Shown here: positions 7,677 to 15,145 of the stretch, one piece after another
Numbering within the stretch: the first letter of the stretch is position 1
How the letters are laid out: each line of letters starts with the position of its first letter
Made by a program: the position numbers and the translations under genes
The notes under the pieces: generated by a model
Database searches by the model: none
Seen by the model: the letters and a program-made list of their open reading frames with translations, nothing else
What the model was told of the DNA's origin: nothing
Assembly: GCA_965178525.1 (NCBI GenBank)
Contig: CBCXVS010000151.1
Location: forward strand, 1-18,131
DNA length: 18,131 nucleotides
From: CBCXVS01 sp965178525
GTDB lineage: Bacteria > Tectomicrobia > Entotheonellia > Entotheonellales > Entotheonellaceae
Direction: 5' to 3'

Positions 7677-7684
7677 ATCACACC
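6489..7684 (+). repeat. Receptor signalling-domain repeat, copy in mcp1
   Basis: This block aligns without gaps at a 4743-base offset to 11232-12427 in mcp2. Between 6735 and 7321 I count only two differences in about 587 bases (7109 and 7118, both silent). The similarity runs through the stop codon and ends after ATCACAC. It covers both HAMP regions and the whole signalling domain. Confidence 0.9.
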
Positions 7685-7814
7685 CGAGCCCCCGCCTGGG
7701 ATGCTCACCGGCGTGGCCGGTGAGCTGATCTGGGGGAGCTGTAAGCTCTAGGTCAGGTTGTTGCTGATTCTGGATATCGACAGAGCGTTTGAGGTGCTTG
7801 CAGGCTCACCGTGA
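7684..7814 (+). pseudogene. cheW: Relic of a second cheW (3' end)
   Basis: Beginning eight bases after the mcp1 stop, the sequence reads EPPPGMLTGVAGELIWGSCKL, a stop, then VRLLLILDIDRAFEVLAGSP. It lines up with the end of the intact CheW (EPLPETLTGVVRELLQGVYKLQDRLLLILDTDRALEVPAGAP, 5092-5223). An internal TAG and the missing 5' two thirds make it non-functional. It marks the junction of a tandem duplication of a cheW(3')-mcp unit, which explains the two related receptors in this cluster. Confidence 0.85.
7703..7725. terminator. Strong GC hairpin after mcp1
   Basis: GCTCACCGGC at 7703-7712 and GCCGGTGAGC at 7716-7725 form a perfect 10-bp stem with a GTG loop. It lies 26 bases after the mcp1 stop inside the cheW relic; the corresponding cheW segment (CTCACCGGGGTGGTCCGTGAG) is only an imperfect palindrome. 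There is no T run, so Rho-independent termination is doubtful. It could slow RNA decay or attenuate readthrough. Confidence 0.4.
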
Positions 7815-7970
7815 GAGGGTAATGGTGCCGCCTGCCGAGAGGTGGGTGGCGATGGCCATGGTCGCAAGAGGAGGTGACCGCGTCATACAAAAGACAATGC
7901 ATATTTTAGGCAGTAGTTGAGACAACACCTGAAGGTTTTTGATCACACATAAGCAAAAGGAGAAAAGAAC

Positions 7971-8363
7971 GTGCCAACAACGAAACGATTTACTTCACTA
8001 CTCAGCAGTGTTTTGGCTCTTGTGCTTTACTCGATTAGTTATGCAGACATTCGGTTTGAGCATGTCATGAACATCGGTTCAAAGGGGTCCGGTCCTGGTC
8101 AGTTCAGGTATATAGAAGATTTTTCCTTTGACGGGAACGGATACATTCTGGTGACAGATGCGGCTAATTCCAACATCCAGGTGTTCGATAAAGCTACAGG
8201 AAAGTACATCACTCAGTTTGGCGGTAAAGGTGACGAGGAGTACAACTTCGAGAAACCGGAAGGGATTGCGGTCGCCCCGGATGGGCATATATTTGTCGCC
8301 GATTATACGACTGGATACATTAAGAAATTTGATCGAAACTACACATGGATCAAGACGTTCAGT
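7971..8363 (+). pseudogene. Secreted NHL beta-propeller protein, 5' part (IS-interrupted)
   Basis: GTG 7971 is preceded by AAAGGAG with 8-base spacing. Residues 1-25 are a signal peptide (MPTTKRFTSLLSSVLALVLYSISYA), so the product is exported. Two NHL repeats follow: QFRYIEDFSFDGNGYILVTDAANSNIQVFD and FEKPEGIAVAPDGHIFVADYTTGYIKKFD. The insertion sequence enters after codon 131 (KTFS). As it stands the frame continues RVVPQ and stops at 8381, inside the element's left inverted repeat. Joined to 9374-9919 it would give 312 residues with six NHL repeats, enough for a closed propeller. NHL propellers usually bind proteins, peptides or glycans; a link to the neighbouring receptors is only a guess from position. 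Confidence 0.88.
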
Positions 8364-9370
8364 AGGGTTGTTCCCCAATAGTTAATGAGGTAGGCTATCC
8401 TCCCCCAAACGATGGAGGGAGCCCAGCCAGGTCATTGGTTATCCGAGATGATCGGCAGATGAAAGCCTTAACCGGTGTGTCTCAGACGCAATTTGACTTC
8501 TTGCTGCCCGCCTTCAGCCACGTCTATCAACAGGCTCAGCAAAAACGCTATGAGGAGGGTGTCCAAGCTGGCAAACGCAGCCGAAAGCCGGGTGCAGGTA
8601 TCAAAGGCAAATTACCCACTCTGTCAGACAAACTCCTGTTCGTTCTATATTATTACAAGACGTATCCGACGTTTGATGTTCTTGGTGCACAATTTGGTAT
8701 GGTACGTTCGAAAGCGAATGAAAATCTCCATAAGCTCTCTCCCATCCTGTATGACACGTTAGTGCAGTTAGACCTCATGCCTTATCGAGAGTTGAAGACC
8801 CCAGAGTCGTTGAGGGAGGCGTTGTCAGGTGTGGATCAACTGATTATTGATGCGACTGAAAGAAGCTATCGCCGGTCACAAGATGAGACGACCCAACGTG
8901 AACACTATAGTGGTAAAAAAAAGCCATACGCTGAAAAATACAGTGATGTCGATGCCGGATAAATGGATCGTCTTTCTGGGCCGTACGTTTAGTGGTCACA
9001 ACCATGATTACAGCATGTTAAAACAAGAGTTCCCACCGGACTTAGACCGGTTTAGTGACGTAGAAGTTTGGGTGCACCTGGGTTATCAGGGGATTCAGTC
9101 GGACTACAAAGGCGAAATGCTTGAGATTCCACACAAGAAACCCCGGAAGAGCAAGACGAATCCGACTCCAGAATTGACGGCGGAGCAGCAGGCGGCGAAT
9201 TATGCCGTGAGTCAAGTTCGCATCTTGATCGAACATGCCATCGGCGGTATGAAGCGTTTCAACATTTTGGTGCAGCGTTTCCGCAACCGCAAAGATCACT
9301 TTGAGGATGATTCGGTGGGCATCTGGGCTGGGCTAGGGAACCTGATCTTATGCTATTGAGGAACAACTCT
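8364..9370 (+). mobile_element. IS5-family-like insertion sequence (1007 bp)
   Basis: The ends are 18-bp inverted repeats: AGGGTTGTTCCCCAATAG at 8364-8381 and its partner at 9353-9370 (16 of 18 pairs match). They are flanked by a 3-bp direct repeat AGT (8361-8363 and 9371-9373). Short target duplications of this size and this transposase type fit the ISL2/IS1031-like groups of IS5. The element carries one transposase region, read on the plus strand. Its base composition is visibly less GC-rich than the host genes. Removing it with one AGT restores the NHL frame exactly (ACG TTC AGT GAT TAC GGT), so the insertion is simple and probably recent. Confidence 0.93.
8435..9359 (+). CDS. IS transposase in two overlapping frames (DDE type)
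   Basis: Frame 1 (8435-8962, TTG start; ATG 8459 is an alternative) has an N-terminal helix-turn-helix region (LTGVSQTQFDFLLPAF, LSDKLLFVLYYYKTYPTFDVLGAQFGM) and the first catalytic Asp in LIIDATERS, up to HYSGKKK. Frame 2 (to 9359; opens at 8847) continues with HTLKNTVMS, LGYQGI and the catalytic Glu in ILIEHAIGGMKRFNIL. The switch falls in a run of eight A at 8915-8922; seven A would give one continuous protein. The residue before LGYQGI is His (CAC 9075-9077) where this family usually has the second catalytic Asp. So the element may be dead, or the frame is restored by slippage on the A run; the His argues for dead. Confidence 0.85.
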
Positions 9371-9919
9371 AGTGATTACGGTGAAGCCCCGGGCGAGAAC
9401 ATCAAATCCGAGTTTATGGATATTTACAATGGCCTCCTCTACATGGCCGATGCGGGTAACCATAGGGTCGACGTCTTTGACATGGAGGGGACCTTTAAAT
9501 TCCTGTTCGGGGGAAAAGGCCGTGAGCCTGGGAAGATGAACAACCCCGAAGCCGCCAAGGTCAGTAGCGAAGGCAAGGTCTACGTCACTGACCTCAAAAA
9601 CGATCGTGTCCAAGTCTTCACGAAAGATGGCACGTTTATCAAGACCTGGGGGCAGACGGGCACGGGTCCGGGCGAATTCAAGGCGCCAAGTGGCCTGGCC
9701 TTTGACAAGCATGACAATATCTACGTGTGTGAGATCGGGAATAATCGCGTCCAGGTCTTGGACAAAGACGGCAACTTCATCACCATGTGGGGCCAGAAGG
9801 GGACAGGGAATAGCGAATTTGTCAACCTGCACGGCATTATCGTCGACAAGGATAACGGTTGGGTGTACGTCGCCGATACTGCCAATAACCGTATCCAGGT
9901 ATTCAAACCGGTAAATTAA
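9371..9919 (+). pseudogene. Secreted NHL beta-propeller protein, 3' part (IS-interrupted)
   Basis: From GAT 9374 the frame encodes DYGEAPGENIKSEFMDIYNG, then four NHL repeats with the typical pattern NNRVQVFDKDGNFI and intervening GxxGxGPGEF turns, ending at TAA 9919. It is the C-terminal 181 residues of the protein begun at 7971. The insertion lies between repeats 2 and 3. An ATG at 9350 inside the right end of the element is in frame (MLLRNNSSDYG...), so a fragment without a signal peptide could be made, but it would stay in the cytoplasm and lack a third of the propeller. Confidence 0.88.
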
Positions 9920-9951
9920 AGAAAACGATATCATGATTGGATGTCGGTAAG

Positions 9952-9970
9952 TTGGATTAGAACAATCCAA
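9952..9970. terminator. Small hairpin after the NHL gene
   Basis: TTGGATT (9952-9958) and AATCCAA (9964-9970) form a perfect 7-bp stem with a 5-base loop, 33 bases after the NHL stop. An outer pair GATGTC (9941-9946) / GACATC could extend the structure. No T run follows, so a terminator role is uncertain. It lies in the AT-rich leader of mcp2 and could instead be regulatory. Confidence 0.25.
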
Positions 9971-10061
9971 TCTAACACGTCAGGGACATCAGAATCAATA
10001 TTCAAAGTAGAAATCCGTATCCTTACCATACAGCGTATCAATTTCATTGTTGCAGGAAAGA

Positions 10062-12419
10062 ATGATGGGATTTTCTGGCAAAAGGCTACAAGGCTTTAGC
10101 AACATGAAACTCCTCACGAAATTGCTCTTCATTTGCTTCCTTTTTGTTGCACTGATCGGGGCAGCCGGCGGCTCGGGGCTGGTTTTTATGACACAAATTC
10201 GGCACAAAGTCGAGGGCCTGGCAGAGCAAGCCTCTCCCCTCGTCAGCACGACCAGCGAGATCGTTGAACAGATGCAAAAAGCCAACATCGCGATACTGGA
10301 GCTGTTGCGCTTGCAAGACGTACAAGACATTCAAGAGCAGGCAAAGATTGTCGACGAATTTGACCGCACGTTCCAAGGGAAACTCCAATACTTATCCACG
10401 ATCACAGCCCGAGGCAGCACCCGTCTGGATACTCGAATCATGGCACAGACGCACCAGAAGTTTATGGTGCAGGCCCGTGAAGTCATTGCGGCGCACCAAA
10501 CCAAAGTGGCGATGAAAGAGGTCAACCTGGCAGATTTCGAAAAACACCGGAAGCAACTCGATACACGTCTGGCGGCTTTGATCAGTCAGGGTGAAGCAGA
10601 GATCAATGCGAAGGAAGACCAGAGCAGAACGTTGTCGCTGTCGGGTGAGAACACGGCGGCGGATATGGAAAAGCTACTTTCGGACTTGTTCCTCCAGGAC
10701 TATCCCTTGATGCGGGGGACAACCGCGGTTCAGCGTTATCTCGTCCAGTTGCAGGACGTTGCCAGGACATACGTCGCGACCCAAAACACCGGGCAGCTGC
10801 CTGCCGTCGAACAGCAATTCACGCGTGTGATGAAGAAATTGCGATCAAGACTGAAAAGGCTGCAAAGTCGTGCAAGAGCTGGCAAGAACAAACCGGTTGT
10901 GCAACAGCTCGTGGATGGTTTCACAACGCTACAGAACAGCGTAATGTCGGACGACGGGATATTTGCCAGCCACAAAGCATTTCTCCTGGCACGTGCGAAT
11001 TTCAAGCGTCTGCAAGCACAGCTTGACTCGACGCTCGTCGAGTATACATCGGCACTCAATACGATCTTCGACACAGCGAGGGCGCTCAATGACAATGCAC
11101 AAGAAACGACCAACGATGTCGTCATACAAGCTCGCCGTGGCACTGGCATCGTGATCATTGTGGGTCTCACGGTTGCACTCCTTATCGTGACTCTGTTGCC
11201 GAGTTCTATCACGAAACCCATCCAAAACGTCGCCACCGTGGCGCAAGCCGTCGTGACGGGTGATCTGCGCCAGGACATCGCCATCCGCCAGAAGAATGAA
11301 ATCGGGCGGCTGGCGGAGGCGTTTCGGGAACTGATCGCCTATATCCAGGGGGTCGCCAAGGCGATGGAATCCCTTGGCCAGGGAGATGTCATGGTCCAGG
11401 TAGCCCCGAGGTCGGAGCACGATGTGCTCTCGCAGAATTTCAACAAGGCCGTGGACGGGATGTGCGCCGCGATCCGCGCCATCGCGCGCAATGCCGAGGC
11501 GCCGGGTGACTCCTCCAAGGAGCTCTCCGCGGTGAGCCAGCAAATGGCCAACAACGCCGAAGAAACCGAGGTCCAAGCCCACACCGTGTCGGCAGCCTCC
11601 GAGCAAGTCAATCACAACATCGAAACGGTGGCCACCGGCAGCGAGGAGATGAGCCTGAATATCAAGGAGATCGCCAAGAGTGCCGCCAAGGCGGCGGAGG
11701 TTGCAGCGGAGGCGGTGCTGACGGCTGAGGTGACCAACGCGACGATTGTGAAACTCGGTGAGAGCAGCGCGGAAATTGGCAACGTCGTCAAGGTCATCAC
11801 CTCGGTCGCCGAGCAAACGAACCTGCTGGCGCTCAATGCGACCATTGAGGCAGCGCGGGCAGGCGAGGCGGGCAAAGGCTTCGCCGTCGTGGCCAACGAG
11901 GTGAAGGAGCTGGCCAAGGCCACGGCCAAGGCCACTGAGGACATCGGGCGCAAGATCGAGGCAATTCAGTCCGACAGCCAGGGGGCGGTCGAGGCGATTA
12001 GTGAGATCAGCATGGTGATCAACCAGATCAACGAGATCCAGGGCAGTATTGCCAGTGCGATGCAGGAACAGGGGGCCACCACGGGCGAGATCGGTCGCAA
12101 CGTCAGCGAGGCGTCAAAGAGCACCGCGGATATTGTGCAAAGCATTGGGGACGTAGCGCAGGCCGCGCAGAGCACCACGGTAGGCGCCGCCAACATGCAG
12201 ACGGCGGCCGGCGAGTTGGCCCGTATGGCAGCGGATCTGCAAAAACTTGTCAAGCTGTTTACGTATGAGTGCCATGGCGTCTCAAGGCTGAACGAAGACG
12301 CCGACAGCGGAGAGCCGGAAGTGGAAGGTGGGCTCGCAGACGATGACGTGTTCAGTCTGACGGCCGCCAGCTTCGAGGCGGACGAAGAGGTGCGAAGCGA
12401 AAACGTTGCCCGCCTCTAA
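10062..12419 (+). CDS. Methyl-accepting chemotaxis protein, receptor 2
   Basis: ATG 10062 follows AGGAAAG in the same context as mcp1 and gives 785 residues. The architecture equals mcp1: membrane helix at ~15-38 (LLTKLLFICFLFVALIGAAG), long helical periplasmic region, second helix at ~360-380 (GIVIIVGLTVALLIVTLLP), HAMP plus HAMP-like segment, and signalling tip EQTNLLALNATIEAARAG. The sensor half is clearly homologous to mcp1 but with many substitutions and small length changes (for example ENTAADMEKLLSDLFLQDYPLMRG versus AADEFMSAVLLDDYFLGRE). The signalling half is almost identical. The likely outcome is two receptors with different inputs feeding the same kinase complex. The C terminus (...SENVARL) has no obvious CheR-tethering pentapeptide. 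Confidence 0.93.
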   Translation: MMGFSGKRLQGFSNMKLLTKLLFICFLFVALIGAAGGSGLVFMTQIRHKVEGLAEQASPLVSTTSEIVEQMQKANIAILELLRLQDVQDIQEQAKIVDEFDRTFQGKLQYLSTITARGSTRLDTRIMAQTHQKFMVQAREVIAAHQTKVAMKEVNLADFEKHRKQLDTRLAALISQGEAEINAKEDQSRTLSLSGENTAADMEKLLSDLFLQDYPLMRGTTAVQRYLVQLQDVARTYVATQNTGQLPAVEQQFTRVMKKLRSRLKRLQSRARAGKNKPVVQQLVDGFTTLQNSVMSDDGIFASHKAFLLARANFKRLQAQLDSTLVEYTSALNTIFDTARALNDNAQETTNDVVIQARRGTGIVIIVGLTVALLIVTLLPSSITKPIQNVATVAQAVVTGDLRQDIAIRQKNEIGRLAEAFRELIAYIQGVAKAMESLGQGDVMVQVAPRSEHDVLSQNFNKAVDGMCAAIRAIARNAEAPGDSSKELSAVSQQMANNAEETEVQAHTVSAASEQVNHNIETVATGSEEMSLNIKEIAKSAAKAAEVAAEAVLTAEVTNATIVKLGESSAEIGNVVKVITSVAEQTNLLALNATIEAARAGEAGKGFAVVANEVKELAKATAKATEDIGRKIEAIQSDSQGAVEAISEISMVINQINEIQGSIASAMQEQGATTGEIGRNVSEASKSTADIVQSIGDVAQAAQSTTVGAANMQTAAGELARMAADLQKLVKLFTYECHGVSRLNEDADSGEPEVEGGLADDDVFSLTAASFEADEEVRSENVARL

Positions 12420-12427
12420 ATCACACA
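11232..12427 (+). repeat. Receptor signalling-domain repeat, copy in mcp2
   Basis: This is the partner of 6489-7684. Identity falls off sharply upstream, in the membrane helix and sensor, and stops just after the stop codon and ATCACAC. The near absence of silent differences in the core, next to strongly diverged sensors, points to gene conversion or another homogenising process rather than protein-level constraint alone. Confidence 0.9.
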
Positions 12428-12509
12428 CCATCACGGCGCTGTCGGACGTCATCGTCTGTCCTATCGCGAAGCGCTTGAGCGGCTCAAACGGCGCCGTCGG
12501 GAGACATAT

Positions 12510-12881
12510 ATGCGCGCACTCGTGATCGATGATTCAAGAGCGATGCGGATGATCCTCACCCGTATCCTGCATGAGCTTGGCTTTGATGTGGTGGAGGCAG
12601 GTAGCGGCCTTGAGGGATTGGAGCGTCTCCGGGAAAACAGCGCGGTTGACATCGTACTGGTGGGCTGGAATATGCCCGAAATGGACGGCCTGGCCTTTAT
12701 CCGTGCCGTTCGAGCTGAGCGTTCCTACCGTGACCTGTGCCTCATGATGGTCACCACCGAATCGGAAATGTCGCAAATGGTCCGGGCCCTGGCGGCGGGG
12801 GCGCATGAATATGTTATGAAGCCGTTTACCAAGGAGGTGATCCAAGAGAAGCTCACCCTCCTCGGTGTTGTGCCGGCGTAG
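12510..12881 (+). CDS. cheY: CheY-like protein lacking the phosphoacceptor Asp
   Basis: This 123-residue receiver domain has a good GGGAGA ribosome binding site ahead of ATG 12510. The fold markers are present: VIDDSRAMR (D7, D8), WNMPEMDG, MMVTTES and the conserved Lys in YVMKPFT. The residue directly before WNMPEMDG, where CheY proteins have the phosphorylated Asp (DWNMP), is Gly52 (GGC 12663-12665). A single A-to-G change from GAC would explain it. Without that Asp normal phosphorylation by CheA is not expected. It may be a damaged CheY or a receiver that works without phosphate. It sits between mcp2 and cheB, the usual place for the main CheY. Confidence 0.88.
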   Translation: MRALVIDDSRAMRMILTRILHELGFDVVEAGSGLEGLERLRENSAVDIVLVGWNMPEMDGLAFIRAVRAERSYRDLCLMMVTTESEMSQMVRALAAGAHEYVMKPFTKEVIQEKLTLLGVVPA

Positions 12882-13034
12882 AGGCGATCCGCTGCAGGTG
12901 TCCCGTGGGCGTCGCGGTTGCGGCTAAGTACTGAGGCAAAATTCAATTTATATCTTTCCCTTGGAGAAATAGATCAAGGTCATGATGCCCAGACACTTAA
13001 CAAGCCAGTATACGTATTCGGAAAGTTTCAGCGT

Positions 13035-14111
13035 ATGGGCAAGATCCGTATTCTCATCATCGACGACGCGGTGGTGATCCACCGGTTGGTCGCGGATATC
13101 CTGGCGAGCGACCCGGCGCTGGAAGTCGTCGGCACGGCTCCCAACGGCCGCATCGGCCTCGCGAAGATGTCCCAACTCAATCCCGACCTGGTGATCCTGG
13201 ATATCGAAATGCCGGAGATGGATGGCCTGGAGACACTGGTTGCCATCCGCAAGATATATCCGCGCCTGCCGGTCATGATGTTCAGCGCGCTCACCGAGCA
13301 CGGTGCTGCGGCGACCCTCGACGCCCTGATCTTAGGCGCCAACGACTATGTGACCAAGCCTGCCAAAGTGAGCAGTGTGGCCGTCGCCATGCAGCGCATC
13401 CGCGAGGAACTGATACCTAAGATCAAGGATCTCTATACCGGCGTGTCGCCTCTGGTAATGCCCCCGCCACGTCCGATACCTGCTCGGACGCCGGTCCGGC
13501 GCCCGCCCGTGGGGGTGGAAGAACGCGGCTGCCAGCGGGTCGATGTGATCGCGATTGGGGTGTCGACCGGCGGACCGAACTCCCTCACGACCTTATTGTC
13601 TGCCTTGCCAGCCGATTTTCCAGTCCCTCTTGTGATCGTGCAGCATATGCCGCCCATGTTCACCAAACTCCTGGCCGAGCGCTTGGCCTCCAAGTCGGCG
13701 CTCCTAGTCCGTGAAGGGAGAACTGGCGCGCGACTCGGGCCTAACCAGGCGTGGGTGGCCCCGGGGGACTACCATATGATCCTGAGGCGTGAGGGCAAGG
13801 CCCTGCAACTGCGGCTGCATCAGGAAGCACCGGTGAACTCCTGCCGACCCGCTGTCGATGTCCTCTTCCGATCCGTTGCCGATGTGTGTGGCGCCTACAC
13901 GCTCGCCGTAGTGTTGACCGGTATGGGACACGACGGCGTACAAGGGTGCGAGGATATTCGCGAAGCCGGGGGCCAGATTCTCGTCCAGGACGAGCCGACG
14001 AGCGTCGTGTGGGGGATGCCCGGTTTGGTCGCCAAGGCTGGCCTGGCTGACCGCGTCCTGCCGCTGGAGCACCTCGGGGCCGAAATCGTCCGCCGGGTAG
14101 GCGTGCACTAG
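13035..14111 (+). CDS. cheB: CheB receptor methylesterase / deamidase
   Basis: ATG 13035 begins MGKIRILIIDDAV, the normal receiver start; the open frame extends upstream to 12918 without good initiation. The receiver domain (1-120) has DD at 10-11, D56 in LDIEMPEMDG and a Lys in VTKPAK. A Pro/Arg-rich linker (about 140-165) leads to the esterase domain with catalytic Ser177 (GVSTGGP), His204 (VQHMPP) and Asp300 (GMGHDG). All residues needed for activity are visible, so this gene looks intact (358 residues). It removes methyl groups from receptor glutamates and opposes CheR, which follows 55 bases downstream. The ~150 bases before it are AT-rich and may hold a promoter. Confidence 0.94.
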   Translation: MGKIRILIIDDAVVIHRLVADILASDPALEVVGTAPNGRIGLAKMSQLNPDLVILDIEMPEMDGLETLVAIRKIYPRLPVMMFSALTEHGAAATLDALILGANDYVTKPAKVSSVAVAMQRIREELIPKIKDLYTGVSPLVMPPPRPIPARTPVRRPPVGVEERGCQRVDVIAIGVSTGGPNSLTTLLSALPADFPVPLVIVQHMPPMFTKLLAERLASKSALLVREGRTGARLGPNQAWVAPGDYHMILRREGKALQLRLHQEAPVNSCRPAVDVLFRSVADVCGAYTLAVVLTGMGHDGVQGCEDIREAGGQILVQDEPTSVVWGMPGLVAKAGLADRVLPLEHLGAEIVRRVGVH

Positions 14112-14166
14112 GCGGCATCAGCCGCGGCCTCTCAACTCACTACTGAGCGAAAATGGATAAGCAGTC

Positions 14167-14991
14167 ATGACCCTGAGCCACTCTGACTATGCCTACATTT
14201 ATTCTCTCGTCTATGAGCACGCGGCCATCGTCCTGGAGGCAGACAAGGGGTACTTGGTCGAGACGCGCTTGCTGCCGCTCGCACGCCAAGAAGGGTTTGC
14301 CTCGCTCGAAGAGCTGATCGTCCGGCTGCGCGCTGTATCCTTCAATGACTTGCACCAACGAGTGGTCGAGGCGATGACCACCAACGAGACCAGCTTCTTC
14401 CGCGATATGCATCCCTTTGAGGCCCTCAAGACCGTGATCCTGCCAGAGCTGATCGAGAAGCGGGCCAGCGTACGCACGTTGCATATCTGGTGTGCCGCCT
14501 GTGCCAGCGGACAGGAACCCTATAGCGTTGCCATGTTGTTGCACGAACATTTCCCCCAACTGATGCAGTGGGAGGTGCGTATCATGGCGAGCGATATTTC
14601 CAGCGAGATGCTCCAACTCACTCAGGCCGGATGTTACCGCCAACTCGAAGTTAATCGCGGCCTGCCGGCGGCGTTGCTGGTGAAGTATTTCCAGAGGCGC
14701 GGTCTGGTCTGGCAGATACACGAGAACCTTCGCCAGCGCCTCGAGTGCCGCCAGTTCAATCTGGCCGGAGCCTGGCCACCGCTGCCCGATATGGACCTCA
14801 TTTTGATGCGCAACGTGTTGATCTATTTTGATATTGAGACGAAGCAGGCGATTCTGGGCAACGTGCGCCAGGTGTTGAGACCCGATGGCTATTTGTTTCT
14901 GGGTAGCGTCGAGACCACACGGCACCTTGACGATGCGTTCGAGCGGGTGCAAATCAATCAAGCCTCGTGCTACCGCTTGCGGACTGGCTAA
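14167..14991 (+). CDS. cheR: CheR receptor methyltransferase
   Basis: This 274-residue protein has an N-terminal helical domain (SDYAYIYSLVYEHAAIVLEADKGYLVETRL) and a SAM-dependent methyltransferase domain. The CheR signature MTTNETSFFRD is at 70-80. The SAM-binding motif WCAACASGQEPYSVAM at 109-123 has Ala where Ser/Thr is common, and RNVLIYFD follows. It methylates receptor glutamates at the membrane. The start at ATG 14167 agrees with the family; its ribosome binding site is weak. No C-terminal extension is present. It appears intact. Confidence 0.94.
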   Translation: MTLSHSDYAYIYSLVYEHAAIVLEADKGYLVETRLLPLARQEGFASLEELIVRLRAVSFNDLHQRVVEAMTTNETSFFRDMHPFEALKTVILPELIEKRASVRTLHIWCAACASGQEPYSVAMLLHEHFPQLMQWEVRIMASDISSEMLQLTQAGCYRQLEVNRGLPAALLVKYFQRRGLVWQIHENLRQRLECRQFNLAGAWPPLPDMDLILMRNVLIYFDIETKQAILGNVRQVLRPDGYLFLGSVETTRHLDDAFERVQINQASCYRLRTG

Positions 14992-15013
14992 GTACTGCGC
15001 ACCGCAAATGAAG

Positions 15014-15093
15014 AGCTGTTAGCTATTAGCTGTTAGCTGTTAGCTAAAACAGAAGACATAAGATTTCCTTCCGGCATTTTAGCTTATAGCTTA
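15014..15093 (+). repeat. Heptad direct repeats and inverted repeat between cheR and cheX
   Basis: Four copies of the 7-mer AGCTRTT (AGCTGTT, AGCTATT, AGCTGTT, AGCTGTT) run from 15014 to 15041, followed by AGCTAAAA. About 27 bases later TTTTAGCTTATAGCTTA (15077-15093) is an imperfect reverse complement of TTAGCTGTTAGCTAAAA (15033-15049). The unit could fold into a stem-loop. It lies 23 bases after the cheR stop in AT-rich DNA and is likely a dispersed intergenic repeat or a weak terminator. Confidence 0.65.
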
Positions 15094-15145
15094 TCATTAA
15101 GAACGTTATTGTGCCTCTCTTTACGTCGTGCGAAGGAGAAAGACG

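Noticed and set aside
10929..11816. Minus-strand frame of 295 codons, repeated almost identically at 6285-7073
   Set aside because: The similarity between the two is a by-product of the near-identical receptor DNA on the other strand.
12923..12934. GGCTAAGTACTG shared with 14987-14998
   Set aside because: Only 12 bases, and one copy includes the cheR stop; could be chance, and no further copies with clear spacing were seen.
12918..13034. N-terminal extension of CheB beginning with TTG
   Set aside because: The receiver domain starts normally at ATG 13035, and the extension is AT-rich and unlike the family.
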